From positions 1 through 18,587 of the forward strand of contig SSTB01000112.1 of NCBI GenBank assembly GCA_009469665.1: 18,587 nt of DNA, read 5' to 3'. The position numbers and the translations under genes were made by a program. Of the stretch, positions 8,090-15,031 are shown piece by piece. The notes under the pieces are model-generated. The model did not search any database. It worked only from the letters and a program-made list of their open reading frames with translations, and was not told where the DNA came from. This DNA comes from Azonexaceae bacterium. GTDB taxonomy: Bacteria > Pseudomonadota > Gammaproteobacteria > Burkholderiales > Rhodocyclaceae. Within the stretch, counting starts at the first letter, position 1, and each line of letters opens with the position of its first letter.

Positions 8090-8962
8090 ATGTCGCCCAC
8101 CTCCACCTCCACCCGCCGCCAGTTCCTCGCCGACAGCGCCAAGATGGCCTGCGGCGTCGGCCTGCTGGGATTGGGCCTCGGCCTCTACGCCAAGCAGAGC
8201 AAGGCTCTGCCGGCGCTCGCCCTGCGTCCCCCCGGCGCCGGGGCGGAAGAAGATTTTCTCGGCGCCTGCATCCGCTGCGGCCTCTGCGTCCGCGACTGCC
8301 CCTATAAGACCCTCAGCCTGGCCAAGCCCGAGGCGCCGGTCGCCACTGGCACGCCGTATTTCACGGCGCGCCAGGTGCCCTGCGAAATGTGCGACGACAT
8401 CCCCTGCGTCAAGGCCTGCCCGACCGGCGCCCTGGACCACGGTCTCACCGACATCAACAAGGCGAAGATGGGGATCGCCGTCCTCATTGACCACGAAACC
8501 TGCCTCAATTTCCTCGGCCTGCGCTGCGACGTCTGCTACCGCGTCTGCCCGGTGATCGACAAGGCCATCACCCTGGAACTGGTGCCCAATACCCGCACCG
8601 GGCGCCACACCATGTTCCTGCCCACGGTGCATTCCGAACACTGCACCGGCTGCGGCAAGTGCGAGAAGTCCTGCGTGCTGCAGGAGGCCGCCATCCGCGT
8701 GCTGCCCGCGAAGCTGGCCAAGGGCGCCCTGGGCGAACACTACCGCCTGGGTTGGGAAGAAAAACAAAAGGCCGGCCACGCCCTCATCGACGAAAAGAGC
8801 GTGGTGGATCTGCCGGACCGGCTTCCCGAAGGCGTCACCCTGCCCAACCATTACGACCCGGCCAGCGACAGCGTCGCCGTGCCCTCGGCACCGCCCGGCA
8901 TGCCGGGCAGCGTCGCCGGCCCCGTACCCAGCGCCCCGCCGGGGCTGGGGGGCGGCAAATGA
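8090..8962 (+). CDS. napG: NapG, ferredoxin-type quinol dehydrogenase component
   Basis: The 290-residue periplasmic iron-sulfur protein has a Tat signal ([12 protein letters not shown], residues 7-18). Four [4Fe-4S] motifs are visible: Cys60/63/66/70, Cys98/101/106/110, Cys138/146/149/153 and Cys185/188/191/195. NapG works with membrane NapH to pass electrons from quinol towards NapB and NapA. It is longer than E. coli NapG (231). Some of the excess is a Pro/Gly/Ala-rich C-terminal tail (about 262-290) containing PSAPPG twice; the tail lacks cysteine and looks disordered. The ATG at 8090 lacks a strong Shine-Dalgarno and follows a stable hairpin. The stop overlaps the napH start as ATGA (8959-8962). 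Confidence 0.94.
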   Translation: MSPTSTSTRRQFLADSAKMACGVGLLGLGLGLYAKQSKALPALALRPPGAGAEEDFLGACIRCGLCVRDCPYKTLSLAKPEAPVATGTPYFTARQVPCEMCDDIPCVKACPTGALDHGLTDINKAKMGIAVLIDHETCLNFLGLRCDVCYRVCPVIDKAITLELVPNTRTGRHTMFLPTVHSEHCTGCGKCEKSCVLQEAAIRVLPAKLAKGALGEHYRLGWEEKQKAGHALIDEKSVVDLPDRLPEGVTLPNHYDPASDSVAVPSAPPGMPGSVAGPVPSAPPGLGGGK

Positions 8963-9861
8963 GCCCGACCGTCGCCCATCGCACCGGTGCCGAAGCCGTC
9001 GCCGCCAAGGGCTGGCTCGCTGCCCACAAATGGCTGTTTCTGCGCCGCCTGTCGCAGCTCGGCATCCTTGGCCTGTTCCTCCTCGGCCCCCTGGCCGGTC
9101 TGTGGATCGTCAAGGGCAATCTCAACTACAGCCTGACCCTGGGCGTGCTGCCCCTCACGGACCCCTACGTTGTCCTGCAGTCCCTGATGACCGGCCATGT
9201 ACCCGAAAAGCTGGGGCTCATCGGCGTTGCCATCGTCGTCGCCTTCTATTTCCTGGTGGGCGGCCGCGTCTATTGCAGTTGGGTGTGCCCGGTCAATTGG
9301 GTCACCGACGCCGCCGGCTGGCTGCGCGCGCGCCTGGGTCTGAAGGGCAGCATCCATCTGGCCCGGGAAACCCGCTTCTGGATCCTAGCCATGACCCTGA
9401 TCGGCTCAGCTCTCACCGGCGTGGTGCTGTGGGAGCTGGTCAATCCCGTTTCCATGTTCCACCGCGGCCTCATCTTCGGCCTGGGGACTGCCTGGATGAT
9501 CGTCCTCGCCATCTTCCTCTTCGACCTGTTCGTCATGAGCCGGGGCTGGTGTGGCCACCTCTGTCCGGTGGGGGCCTTCTACAGCCTTCTTGGCCGCTGG
9601 AGCCCGCTGCGCGTCAGCGCTCCCGCCCGCGCCGCCTGCAACGACTGCATGGACTGTTATGAGATTTGCCCGGAGCCCCAGGTCATTCGCCCCGCCCTCA
9701 AGGGAAGCGGCAGCCCGGTGATCCTGGCCGCCAGTTGTACCAACTGCGGCCGTTGCATCGACGTCTGTTCCAAGGACGTCTTTCGCTTCGGCGCCCGATT
9801 CGCCAACCTGGATACGACACCGCCTGCGCCTCCCGCGGAGGCGTCGGGTTCAGCCAGATGA
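8959..9861 (+). CDS. napH: NapH, membrane quinol dehydrogenase component
   Basis: This 300-residue inner-membrane protein has four evident hydrophobic segments, near residues 33-51, 84-100, 140-160 and 172-193. Two CxxxCP motifs characteristic of NapH follow membrane segments (CSWVCP at 106-111 and CGHLCP at 198-203). Two cytoplasmic-type [4Fe-4S] motifs lie in the C-terminal part: Cys227/230/233/237 and Cys260/263/266/270. NapH oxidises quinol, with menaquinol usual for NapGH systems, and hands electrons to NapG. The start at 8959 overlaps the napG stop (ATGA), and the protein then opens before the first membrane helix. The last 15 residues are Pro/Ala-rich. Confidence 0.94.
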   Translation: MSPTVAHRTGAEAVAAKGWLAAHKWLFLRRLSQLGILGLFLLGPLAGLWIVKGNLNYSLTLGVLPLTDPYVVLQSLMTGHVPEKLGLIGVAIVVAFYFLVGGRVYCSWVCPVNWVTDAAGWLRARLGLKGSIHLARETRFWILAMTLIGSALTGVVLWELVNPVSMFHRGLIFGLGTAWMIVLAIFLFDLFVMSRGWCGHLCPVGAFYSLLGRWSPLRVSAPARAACNDCMDCYEICPEPQVIRPALKGSGSPVILAASCTNCGRCIDVCSKDVFRFGARFANLDTTPPAPPAEASGSAR

Positions 9862-9892
9862 TTTGAAGATCTTTTTAGGAGGAGCGCCCATC

Positions 9893-10375
9893 ATGAAACA
9901 TTCTTTGAAGACGACTTTTGCCATCCTGGCGACCGCCGCCTGCTGGGCACTCGCTCCGCAGGCCTTCGGGCAGGAAGCCCCCAAGCCCATGCGCGGCGCC
10001 GACGTGGCCGCCCCCGATCAGGCCCCGGACGCCAAAGCCTATCGAGGAGGCAAACCGGGCGGCCAGACCAAGGTGGCCCGAACTTTCAAGGGCCAGCCGC
10101 CGGTGATCCCCCACGCGGTCGAGAATTTTGATGAAATCACCCTGGAGGAAAACCAGTGCCTGAGTTGCCACGGGGCGGACACCTACAAGAAAAAGAAGGC
10201 GCCCAAGGCCGGCGACAGCCATTTTGTCGACCGGGAGGGGCGTAAGCTCGACGCGGCCTCCGCCGCTCGCCACAATTGCGTCCAGTGCCATGTGCCCCAG
10301 GTGGACGCGCCGCCGCTGGTGGAAAACGACTTCAAGGGCGACGTCGCTACCGCCAAGCCGGCCAAGAAGAACTGA
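9893..10375 (+). CDS. napB: NapB, dihaem c-type cytochrome subunit of periplasmic nitrate reductase
   Basis: The 160-residue protein has a Sec signal peptide (hydrophobic residues about 8-24, likely cleaved near Ala24-Phe-Gly-Gln). Two haem c sites are visible, CLSCH at residues 89-93 and CVQCH at 129-133. NapB takes electrons from the quinol dehydrogenase and passes them to NapA. The start at ATG 9893 is fixed by the strong ribosome site AGGAGGAG (9877-9884), eight bases upstream; an upstream in-frame ATG at 9863 would bury the signal peptide. The covalent haems require the Ccm system encoded at 14192-18577 on the other strand. It is the last nap gene, followed by a strong terminator 23 bases downstream. 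Confidence 0.95.
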   Translation: MKHSLKTTFAILATAACWALAPQAFGQEAPKPMRGADVAAPDQAPDAKAYRGGKPGGQTKVARTFKGQPPVIPHAVENFDEITLEENQCLSCHGADTYKKKKAPKAGDSHFVDREGRKLDAASAARHNCVQCHVPQVDAPPLVENDFKGDVATAKPAKKN

Positions 10376-10398
10376 CCCGCTTCTCGCCGGTGGAAACC

Positions 10399-10425
10399 AG
10401 GGGAACCTTCGGGTTCCCCTTTTTT
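10399..10425 (+). terminator. Intrinsic terminator of the nap operon
   Basis: AGGGGAACC (10399-10407) pairs with GGTTCCCCT (10412-10420) around a TTCG tetraloop (10408-10411). Ts at 10420-10425 complete the stem and give the U-tract. It starts 23 bases after the napB stop. This UUCG-capped, GC-rich stem followed by Us is a classic Rho-independent terminator. It separates nap from the propeller/receptor genes. Confidence 0.93.
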
Positions 10426-10661
10426 GTTCACCCCCGGACGCCGGGAAAATTTCCCGAGACGTCCCGGGGCCTTGCCGGGAAAATGCCCGGTCGTGGCTGA
10501 TGGGGTCAGGGGGATGTCGGGCTACACTCTGCCCCTGCGTCGATCTGCCCTCTCGCAATTCGGGATTTCTGCCTGGCGCGCCATCCTTTGGCGGCGGGCC
10601 GTGTTCCCGGCGCAAGGCGCAGCGTCCCCGCCTTACTCTTCCCAGTCCACCAGGAGACAAT
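10426..10661 (+). promoter_or_regulatory. Leader/promoter region of the propeller-receptor unit with palindromes and repeats
   Basis: This 236-base stretch holds no convincing gene. It carries an 11-base direct repeat GCCGGGAAAAT (10440-10450 and 10474-10484). Three inverted repeats are present: CGGGAAA-A-TTTCCCG (10442-10456), CCGGG-N6-CCCGG (10475-10490) and AAGGCG-N9-CGCCTT (10614-10634). There is also a perfect palindrome TGGCGCGCCA (10574-10583). GGGCTACACT (10519-10528) contains a possible -10 TACACT (10523-10528), but no good -35 is spaced from it. No Fur-like AT-rich box was seen. The nap terminator upstream implies that a separate promoter lies here. Confidence 0.5.
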
Positions 10662-11717
10662 ATGTTGCGCACTTCCCGTCTATTGCTGGCCGCCGCCGTC
10701 ATTGGCCTTGGCTTCACTCACCCCGCCCGGGCACTGGACCGCGGTCTAGCCTACGTCAGCCAGCAGAACGGCGGCGTCGCCGTCATCGATATTGCGAGCC
10801 GCAGGGTGGTCCGGACCCTGGATATCGGAGCGGCGGGGCCGAGAGGCATAGGCATTAGCCACGACGGCCGTCTTCTGGTGACGGCGAACAAGGACGGAGG
10901 AAATCTTTCTGTCATCGATCTGGCGAGCGGGAAGCCCGTGCGCCACGTCAAGATCGGCAAGAACCCGGAATTCGTCCGCGTAATGGGCGAACGCGCCTAC
11001 GTCTCCTATGAACCCGGCGCCAAGGGCGGCCCCCCTCCCAAGCCGGGCAGCGCCCCGGCTGTGGATGACGACGATGACGACGTTCCGGCCCGCATCGCCA
11101 TCGTCGATCTGAAGCGGGGCAAGGTGCTGCGGGAAATTGTCAGCGGTCCCGAAACCGAGGGTATCGAATTCTCTGCCGACGGGCGCCGCATGGCGGTGAC
11201 CAACGAGGCCGACAACACCATCACCGTCTACGACCTCAAGAGCGGCCGTCTCCTGAAGACGTTCCCCACCAAGGAGTACGGCGACCGTCCCCGTGGTATC
11301 AAGCGCTCGCCGGACGGCAAGCATTACGCGGTGACCCTGGAGTTTGGCGACAAGCTGCTGCTCCTCGACGCCGACTTCAAGCCGGTGAAGGCGGTAAGCA
11401 CCGGCAAGACGCCCTACGGCGTGGCCTACGACCGTAGCGGCTCGCGCCTCTTCGTCGCCGCCTCGCGGGATAACGCTTTGCAGGTCTTCGATGCCAGAAG
11501 CCTGGAGAAGCTTCTCGATATCCCGGTGGGCCTGCGCTGCTGGCACTTCAGCTTCACCCCGGACGAAAAGGAAATCCTCGTCGCCTGCGGCCGCTCGAAC
11601 GAGGTGCTGGTCATCGATGCCGAGAAACTCGAGGTGACCGGCAGCATCGCCGTTCCCGGGTTGCCCTGGGGGCTGGTGACTTCCCCCAAGGCCCCGGGCA
11701 GCCTCGATCAGCCCTGA
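10662..11717 (+). CDS. Exported YVTN/YncE-type beta-propeller protein
   Basis: The 351-residue protein has a Sec signal peptide (residues 1-24, likely cleaved after Ala-Arg-Ala) and then repeated propeller blades. Typical blade phrases are GGVAVIDIASRRVVRTLDIG, NLSVIDLASGKPVRHVKIG, NTITVYDLKSGRLLKTF and NEVLVIDAEKLEVTGSIAV. They resemble YncE and the beta-propeller proteins associated with PQQ-dependent catabolism clusters. An unusual Pro/Gly- and Asp-rich insertion (about 118-142, with six Asp at 135-140) breaks the blade pattern. ATG 10662 is chosen because AGGAG (10652-10656) precedes it and the signal peptide then sits at the N-terminus. No haem motif is present, so it is not a cytochrome cd1. 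It precedes a TonB receptor gene by 46 bases. The function is unknown; scaffold, binding or metal/cofactor handling is inferred. Confidence 0.85.
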   Translation: MLRTSRLLLAAAVIGLGFTHPARALDRGLAYVSQQNGGVAVIDIASRRVVRTLDIGAAGPRGIGISHDGRLLVTANKDGGNLSVIDLASGKPVRHVKIGKNPEFVRVMGERAYVSYEPGAKGGPPPKPGSAPAVDDDDDDVPARIAIVDLKRGKVLREIVSGPETEGIEFSADGRRMAVTNEADNTITVYDLKSGRLLKTFPTKEYGDRPRGIKRSPDGKHYAVTLEFGDKLLLLDADFKPVKAVSTGKTPYGVAYDRSGSRLFVAASRDNALQVFDARSLEKLLDIPVGLRCWHFSFTPDEKEILVACGRSNEVLVIDAEKLEVTGSIAVPGLPWGLVTSPKAPGSLDQP

Positions 11718-11727
11718 TTGTTCAACT

Positions 11728-11746
11728 GGCGGCCCCCGAGGCCGCC
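11728..11746 (+). other. Hairpin between propeller and TonB-receptor genes
   Basis: GGCGGCC (11728-11734) pairs with GGCCGCC (11740-11746) around CCCGA, giving a perfect 7-bp GC-only stem in a 46-base gap. It is followed by TTCTTC rather than a true T-run. It could be a weak terminator or attenuator, or an mRNA-stability element setting unequal expression of the two genes. It ends 17 bases before the receptor ATG. Confidence 0.6.
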
Positions 11747-11763
11747 TTCTTCACTGGAATGCC

Positions 11764-14040
11764 ATGTCTAAGCGAATCTGGACCCGCCGTACCCTCTGCC
11801 TCGCCGTCGGTACCGCTTTTTGCGGCGCCGCCACCGCTCAATCCGCCGTGCAACTGCCCACCGTAGAGGTGGTCGGAACGACGCCTCTGTCGGGCCTTGG
11901 GGTGGCGCGGGAGCAGGTGCCGGCCAACGTCCAGTCCACGCGGGCCCGCGAGTTGCGGGAGAAGGAAGCGCAGAATCTGCCGGAATTCATGGCCCGTCAG
12001 CTGCCCAGCGTCAATGTGAACGAAATCCAGGGCAATCCCTACCAGGCTGATCTCAATTACCGGGGTTTCGTCGCTTCGCCCCTTCTGGGCAATCCCCAGG
12101 GCCTCTCGGTTTACCTCGATGGTGTGCGGGCCAACGAGGCCTTCGGCGATACCGTCAACTGGGATCTCATTCCCAAGTCGGCCATTGCCTCCATGGACTT
12201 GATGCCAGGCTCCAATCCCCTCTTCGGGCTCAATACCCTGGGCGGTGCCCTGTCCCTGCGCACCAAGAACGGCTTCGACGATGCCGGGGCTGAGATCGAG
12301 GTCTCAGCCGGCAGCTTCGGTCGACGCAACGTGGAAGCCTCCTACGGGGGTAAGCAGGGCACCCTGGGCTGGTTCGTCGCCGCCGACTGGTTCGACGAGG
12401 ACGGCTGGCGCGACCACTCGCCCTCGGACGTCAAGCAGTTCTTCGGCAAGCTTTCCCATCGCGGCGAACGCCTGGAAGCCGATCTTTCCCTCACCCACGG
12501 TCGTTCAGACCTCATCGGTAACGGCGTTCTGCCCCAATCGATGTTGCGGGAGCGGGGGGACCAGATCTTCACCTACCCCGACAATACCAAGAACCAGATG
12601 ACCCAGTTGGCCCTGACGGGCAAGTGGTGGCTCTCGGACGCCAGCAATCTCTCGGGTAGCCTCTACCATCGCCGTACCCGGACCAACACGCTGAACGGGG
12701 ACGTGAACGACGAATACGCCGATAATTTTCCCTTGGTCGCGGAGACAGGCGCCCACAATCGCACGCGGACCGTGCAGCTTGGACAAGGGGCTTCGCTGCA
12801 GTGGAATCTGATCGACGAGCGACATACCTTCGCTGCAGGGATTTCCCACGATCAGGCGCGCGTCGCCTTTCGACAGTCGGCTGCCGCGGGGATGATCGAC
12901 GCGAGTCGGGGCGTTGCCGACCTCGAAGCGGCGGAGATCGAGAACAAACTGCGGGGGACTACGCGCACCAGCAGTCTGTTCGTTACTGATACCTACGCCC
13001 TCACCGAGACGCTGCACCTGAGCGCTTCGGCCCGCTACAACGCAAGCCGGGTCACAACCACCGATCAGCTCAATCTGGTACCCCCCAATCTGGACGGCGA
13101 CCATCGCTACCGCAAGCTCAACCCGGCTCTGGGGCTGACCTGGCAGGCCTTGCCCAGTCTCAACGCCTACCTCGGGTTCAATCAGGGCACCCGCGTCCCC
13201 ACCCCTATCGAACTGGGCTGTGCCGACCCGGCCAATCCCTGTTCCCTGCCCAACGCCATGGCGGCTGATCCTTTCCTGAAGCAGGTGGTGTCCCGCACCC
13301 TGGAAGCCGGCGTACGCGGCAAGCTGGCCGGCGACATCCGCTGGAACGCCGGCGTCTTCCGTACCCTCAGCAAGGACGACATCCTCTTCGTGGGCACGTC
13401 CACCAGCGCCGGCTACTTCGACAATTTCGGCGAAACCCTGCGCCAGGGCATCGAACTCGGGGCCAGTGGGCGCTATCGCCGCTTCGACTGGAGCGCCAGC
13501 TACAGCTATCTGCACGCCACCTTCCGGTCGGACGCCTGCGTCCTGGCGGAAAACAACAGCAGCGCAGGGGCTTCGGCCCTGTGTGCGGGCGACGAAATCC
13601 GCGTCAAGTCGGGTGACCGCATTCCCGGCCTGCCGGCCCACAGCCTGAAGCTCGGCCTGTCCTGGAAGGCCCTGGACTGGCTGCGGGTGGGCGGCGACCT
13701 GCAGGCCTTCAGCAGCCAGTACGTGCGGGGCAACGAGAACAACCAGCACCGTGCCGGCAGCGCCGGCGGGGAAACCTACGAAGGCCCCGGCAAGATCCCC
13801 GGTTACGCCATCGTCAACGTCAATGCCGACGCCGACTTGGGGGCCGGTTGGGAAGTGTTCGCCAAGGTCACCAACCTGTTCGACAAGCACTACGCCACCG
13901 GGGGCATCCTGGCAGAAAACCCCTTCACAAATGGCACCTTCCAGGCGGATCCCGGCGACTGGAGGCACGAAACCTTCGTCGCGCCTGGTGCCCCCCGGGC
14001 TGGCTGGCTTGGCGTGCGCTATCGTTTCGGCGGACGCTGA
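11764..14040 (+). CDS. TonB-dependent outer-membrane receptor, substrate unknown
   Basis: The 758-residue protein has a signal peptide (residues 1-25, cleaved after Ala-Thr-Ala) and a TonB-box-like TVEVVGT at 33-39. A plug domain follows (about 50-168, with LNYRGF, LSVYLDGVRANEAFGD and NPLFGLNTLGGALSLRT), then a long beta-barrel. Such receptors import scarce ligands such as siderophores, metal chelates and cofactors using TonB-ExbBD energy. Two cysteine pairs in probable outer loops (Cys486/Cys493 in GCADPANPC, and Cys592/Cys607) may form disulfides. The receptor resembles, in general layout, the FecA/YncD (PqqU) type. The final strand is followed by Gly-Gly-Arg, so the last residue is not aromatic as is usual in outer-membrane proteins. 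No tonB, exbB, exbD or periplasmic-binding gene is nearby. Linkage to the propeller suggests joint function. Confidence 0.9.
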   Translation: MSKRIWTRRTLCLAVGTAFCGAATAQSAVQLPTVEVVGTTPLSGLGVAREQVPANVQSTRARELREKEAQNLPEFMARQLPSVNVNEIQGNPYQADLNYRGFVASPLLGNPQGLSVYLDGVRANEAFGDTVNWDLIPKSAIASMDLMPGSNPLFGLNTLGGALSLRTKNGFDDAGAEIEVSAGSFGRRNVEASYGGKQGTLGWFVAADWFDEDGWRDHSPSDVKQFFGKLSHRGERLEADLSLTHGRSDLIGNGVLPQSMLRERGDQIFTYPDNTKNQMTQLALTGKWWLSDASNLSGSLYHRRTRTNTLNGDVNDEYADNFPLVAETGAHNRTRTVQLGQGASLQWNLIDERHTFAAGISHDQARVAFRQSAAAGMIDASRGVADLEAAEIENKLRGTTRTSSLFVTDTYALTETLHLSASARYNASRVTTTDQLNLVPPNLDGDHRYRKLNPALGLTWQALPSLNAYLGFNQGTRVPTPIELGCADPANPCSLPNAMAADPFLKQVVSRTLEAGVRGKLAGDIRWNAGVFRTLSKDDILFVGTSTSAGYFDNFGETLRQGIELGASGRYRRFDWSASYSYLHATFRSDACVLAENNSSAGASALCAGDEIRVKSGDRIPGLPAHSLKLGLSWKALDWLRVGGDLQAFSSQYVRGNENNQHRAGSAGGETYEGPGKIPGYAIVNVNADADLGAGWEVFAKVTNLFDKHYATGGILAENPFTNGTFQADPGDWRHETFVAPGAPRAGWLGVRYRFGGR

Positions 14041-14191
14041 AGGCTCCGGCTCGGCAGAACCCCAATGGGCCGGGCATTCCTCGCTCTTTTGTTAGCGGAG
14101 AGTGTGCAGGTTTTCGGCGTTCGGCCACGATTCGCTGCGCGGCGAGGGGGCGCGGGACCGGCCTGACGGGTGCCAGGGAATTGCGGAGAAG
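14041..14191 (+). other. Convergent intergenic region, no gene
   Basis: The TonB-receptor gene (plus) and ccmI (minus) converge across these 151 bases. I see no gene and no strong intrinsic terminator. The best structure is an imperfect inverted repeat, CTCGCT (14080-14085) against AGCGGAG (14094-14100), with one bulged base and a T-rich loop. Termination may therefore be Rho-dependent, or the transcripts may overlap. Confidence 0.5.
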
Positions 14192-15031
14192 CTACTTGGC
14201 CGGCTGGCGTAGTTTCTCGATGCCGTTCTTCAGCATGGCCTCAATTTCCGTTCCCGGTTCGACCATGGGAAGCAGCTTTTCCCAATGGCGGAGAGCCTCC
14301 GCTCGCTGACCGGCCTGCATGGCGGCAGCACCGGCAAGGAGGAGGGCGTGGCCGTTTTCCGGATCGAGCTTCAAGGCAGCTTCGACCAGTTCCCGCGGCT
14401 TGCCGACGAAGCCGGTACTGCCGGCCATGGCCAGGGTCTCGGCGTATTCGGTGAGCAGGCCTGCGTCCTGGCGGACCAGGGCCTCGCCCTTGCTGTAGGC
14501 CTCGGCGGCTTCCGTGAGGCGGCCCATGGCCTTGTAGGAACGGCCCAGCATGACCCAGCCCTTGGGATCGTCCGGATTGGCCTTGAGGCGCTCGGCAAGC
14601 TTGCTGACCATGGCTTCGATCTGTTGCGGCGTCACCTGGGGTCGGGCGACGCGGGCCTGCGGATCCAGGGCCGCCGGCGTACCCAGTTGGTGATAGACGC
14701 CTACCGCTGCGAGGGGCAGGGCGACGAGCAGGGCGAGGGCCGCCTTGCGGCTGGGGGCGCGGCTCTGTTGGGCTACGGCGGGGTCTTCGTTTACTTCCTG
14801 CAACAGACGGTGCTGGAGTTCCCGCTGGGCCTGTTCGAAATCGGGGTTGGTCAGGCTACCTTCGCCCTTTTCCTTCTCCAGTTCCGCAAGTTGGTCACGA
14901 AAAATGGCCAGATTGGCTTCGCGGCGCTCGGTGACGGCATTGTCCGGCCGTCGGCCGAACCACAGGGGAGGCAAAAGGAAGGCAGCGACGACGACGACGA
15001 GCAGCGTCGCAAAAACGGCAAAGAGAGTCAT
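14192..15031 (-). CDS. ccmI: CcmI, TPR-type cytochrome c assembly factor
   Basis: The 279-residue membrane protein of System I cytochrome c maturation (CycH family) has a first helix at residues 2-23 and a cytoplasmic coiled-coil-like region rich in Glu/Gln/Arg (about 33-90). A second helix spans about 96-116, and a periplasmic TPR domain runs from about 135 to 275, with repeat phrases such as PKGWVMLGRSYKAMGRLTEAAEAYSK cut between helices. CcmI binds apocytochrome c C-termini and presents them to CcmH/CcmF. The ATG overlaps the ccmH TGA by four bases (15028-15031). It is the last gene of the minus-strand ccm run, and NapB is a likely client encoded nearby. Confidence 0.93.
   Translation of the reverse strand: MTLFAVFATLLVVVVAAFLLPPLWFGRRPDNAVTERREANLAIFRDQLAELEKEKGEGSLTNPDFEQAQRELQHRLLQEVNEDPAVAQQSRAPSRKAALALLVALPLAAVGVYHQLGTPAALDPQARVARPQVTPQQIEAMVSKLAERLKANPDDPKGWVMLGRSYKAMGRLTEAAEAYSKGEALVRQDAGLLTEYAETLAMAGSTGFVGKPRELVEAALKLDPENGHALLLAGAAAMQAGQRAEALRHWEKLLPMVEPGTEIEAMLKNGIEKLRQPAK

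Noticed and set aside
8047..8307. GTG-started small gene overlapping the napG start in another frame
   Set aside because: Its start lies just before the hairpin, the translation is Arg/Pro-rich, and it overlaps the napG Tat signal and first Fe-S motif.
10224..10661. N-terminal extension of the propeller gene back into napB
   Set aside because: The frame is open, but it crosses the napB end and the strong terminator. The signal peptide and AGGAG site place the true start at 10662.
10424..10858. Possible 144-residue gene in the leader of the propeller gene (plus strand, other frame)
   Set aside because: It overlaps the propeller coding start, is Arg/Pro/Ser-rich as expected from GC-rich non-coding sequence, and has no ribosome site or recognisable domain.
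10662..11717. Propeller as a cytochrome cd1 nitrite reductase or NirF/NirN-type haem protein
   Set aside because: There is no CxxCH motif and no conserved d1-haem histidine context that I can recognise; the blades are generic YVTN type.
10662..11717. Propeller as the counterpart of epsilonproteobacterial NapL
   Set aside because: Its position after napB recalls napL in napAGHBFLD-type clusters, but a strong terminator separates it from nap and I cannot show homology from the sequence alone.
12505..13968. Open frame of 487 codons on the minus strand opposite the TonB receptor gene
   Set aside because: It is antisense to a clear receptor with plug and barrel features. The translation shows no domain, signal peptide or ribosome site.
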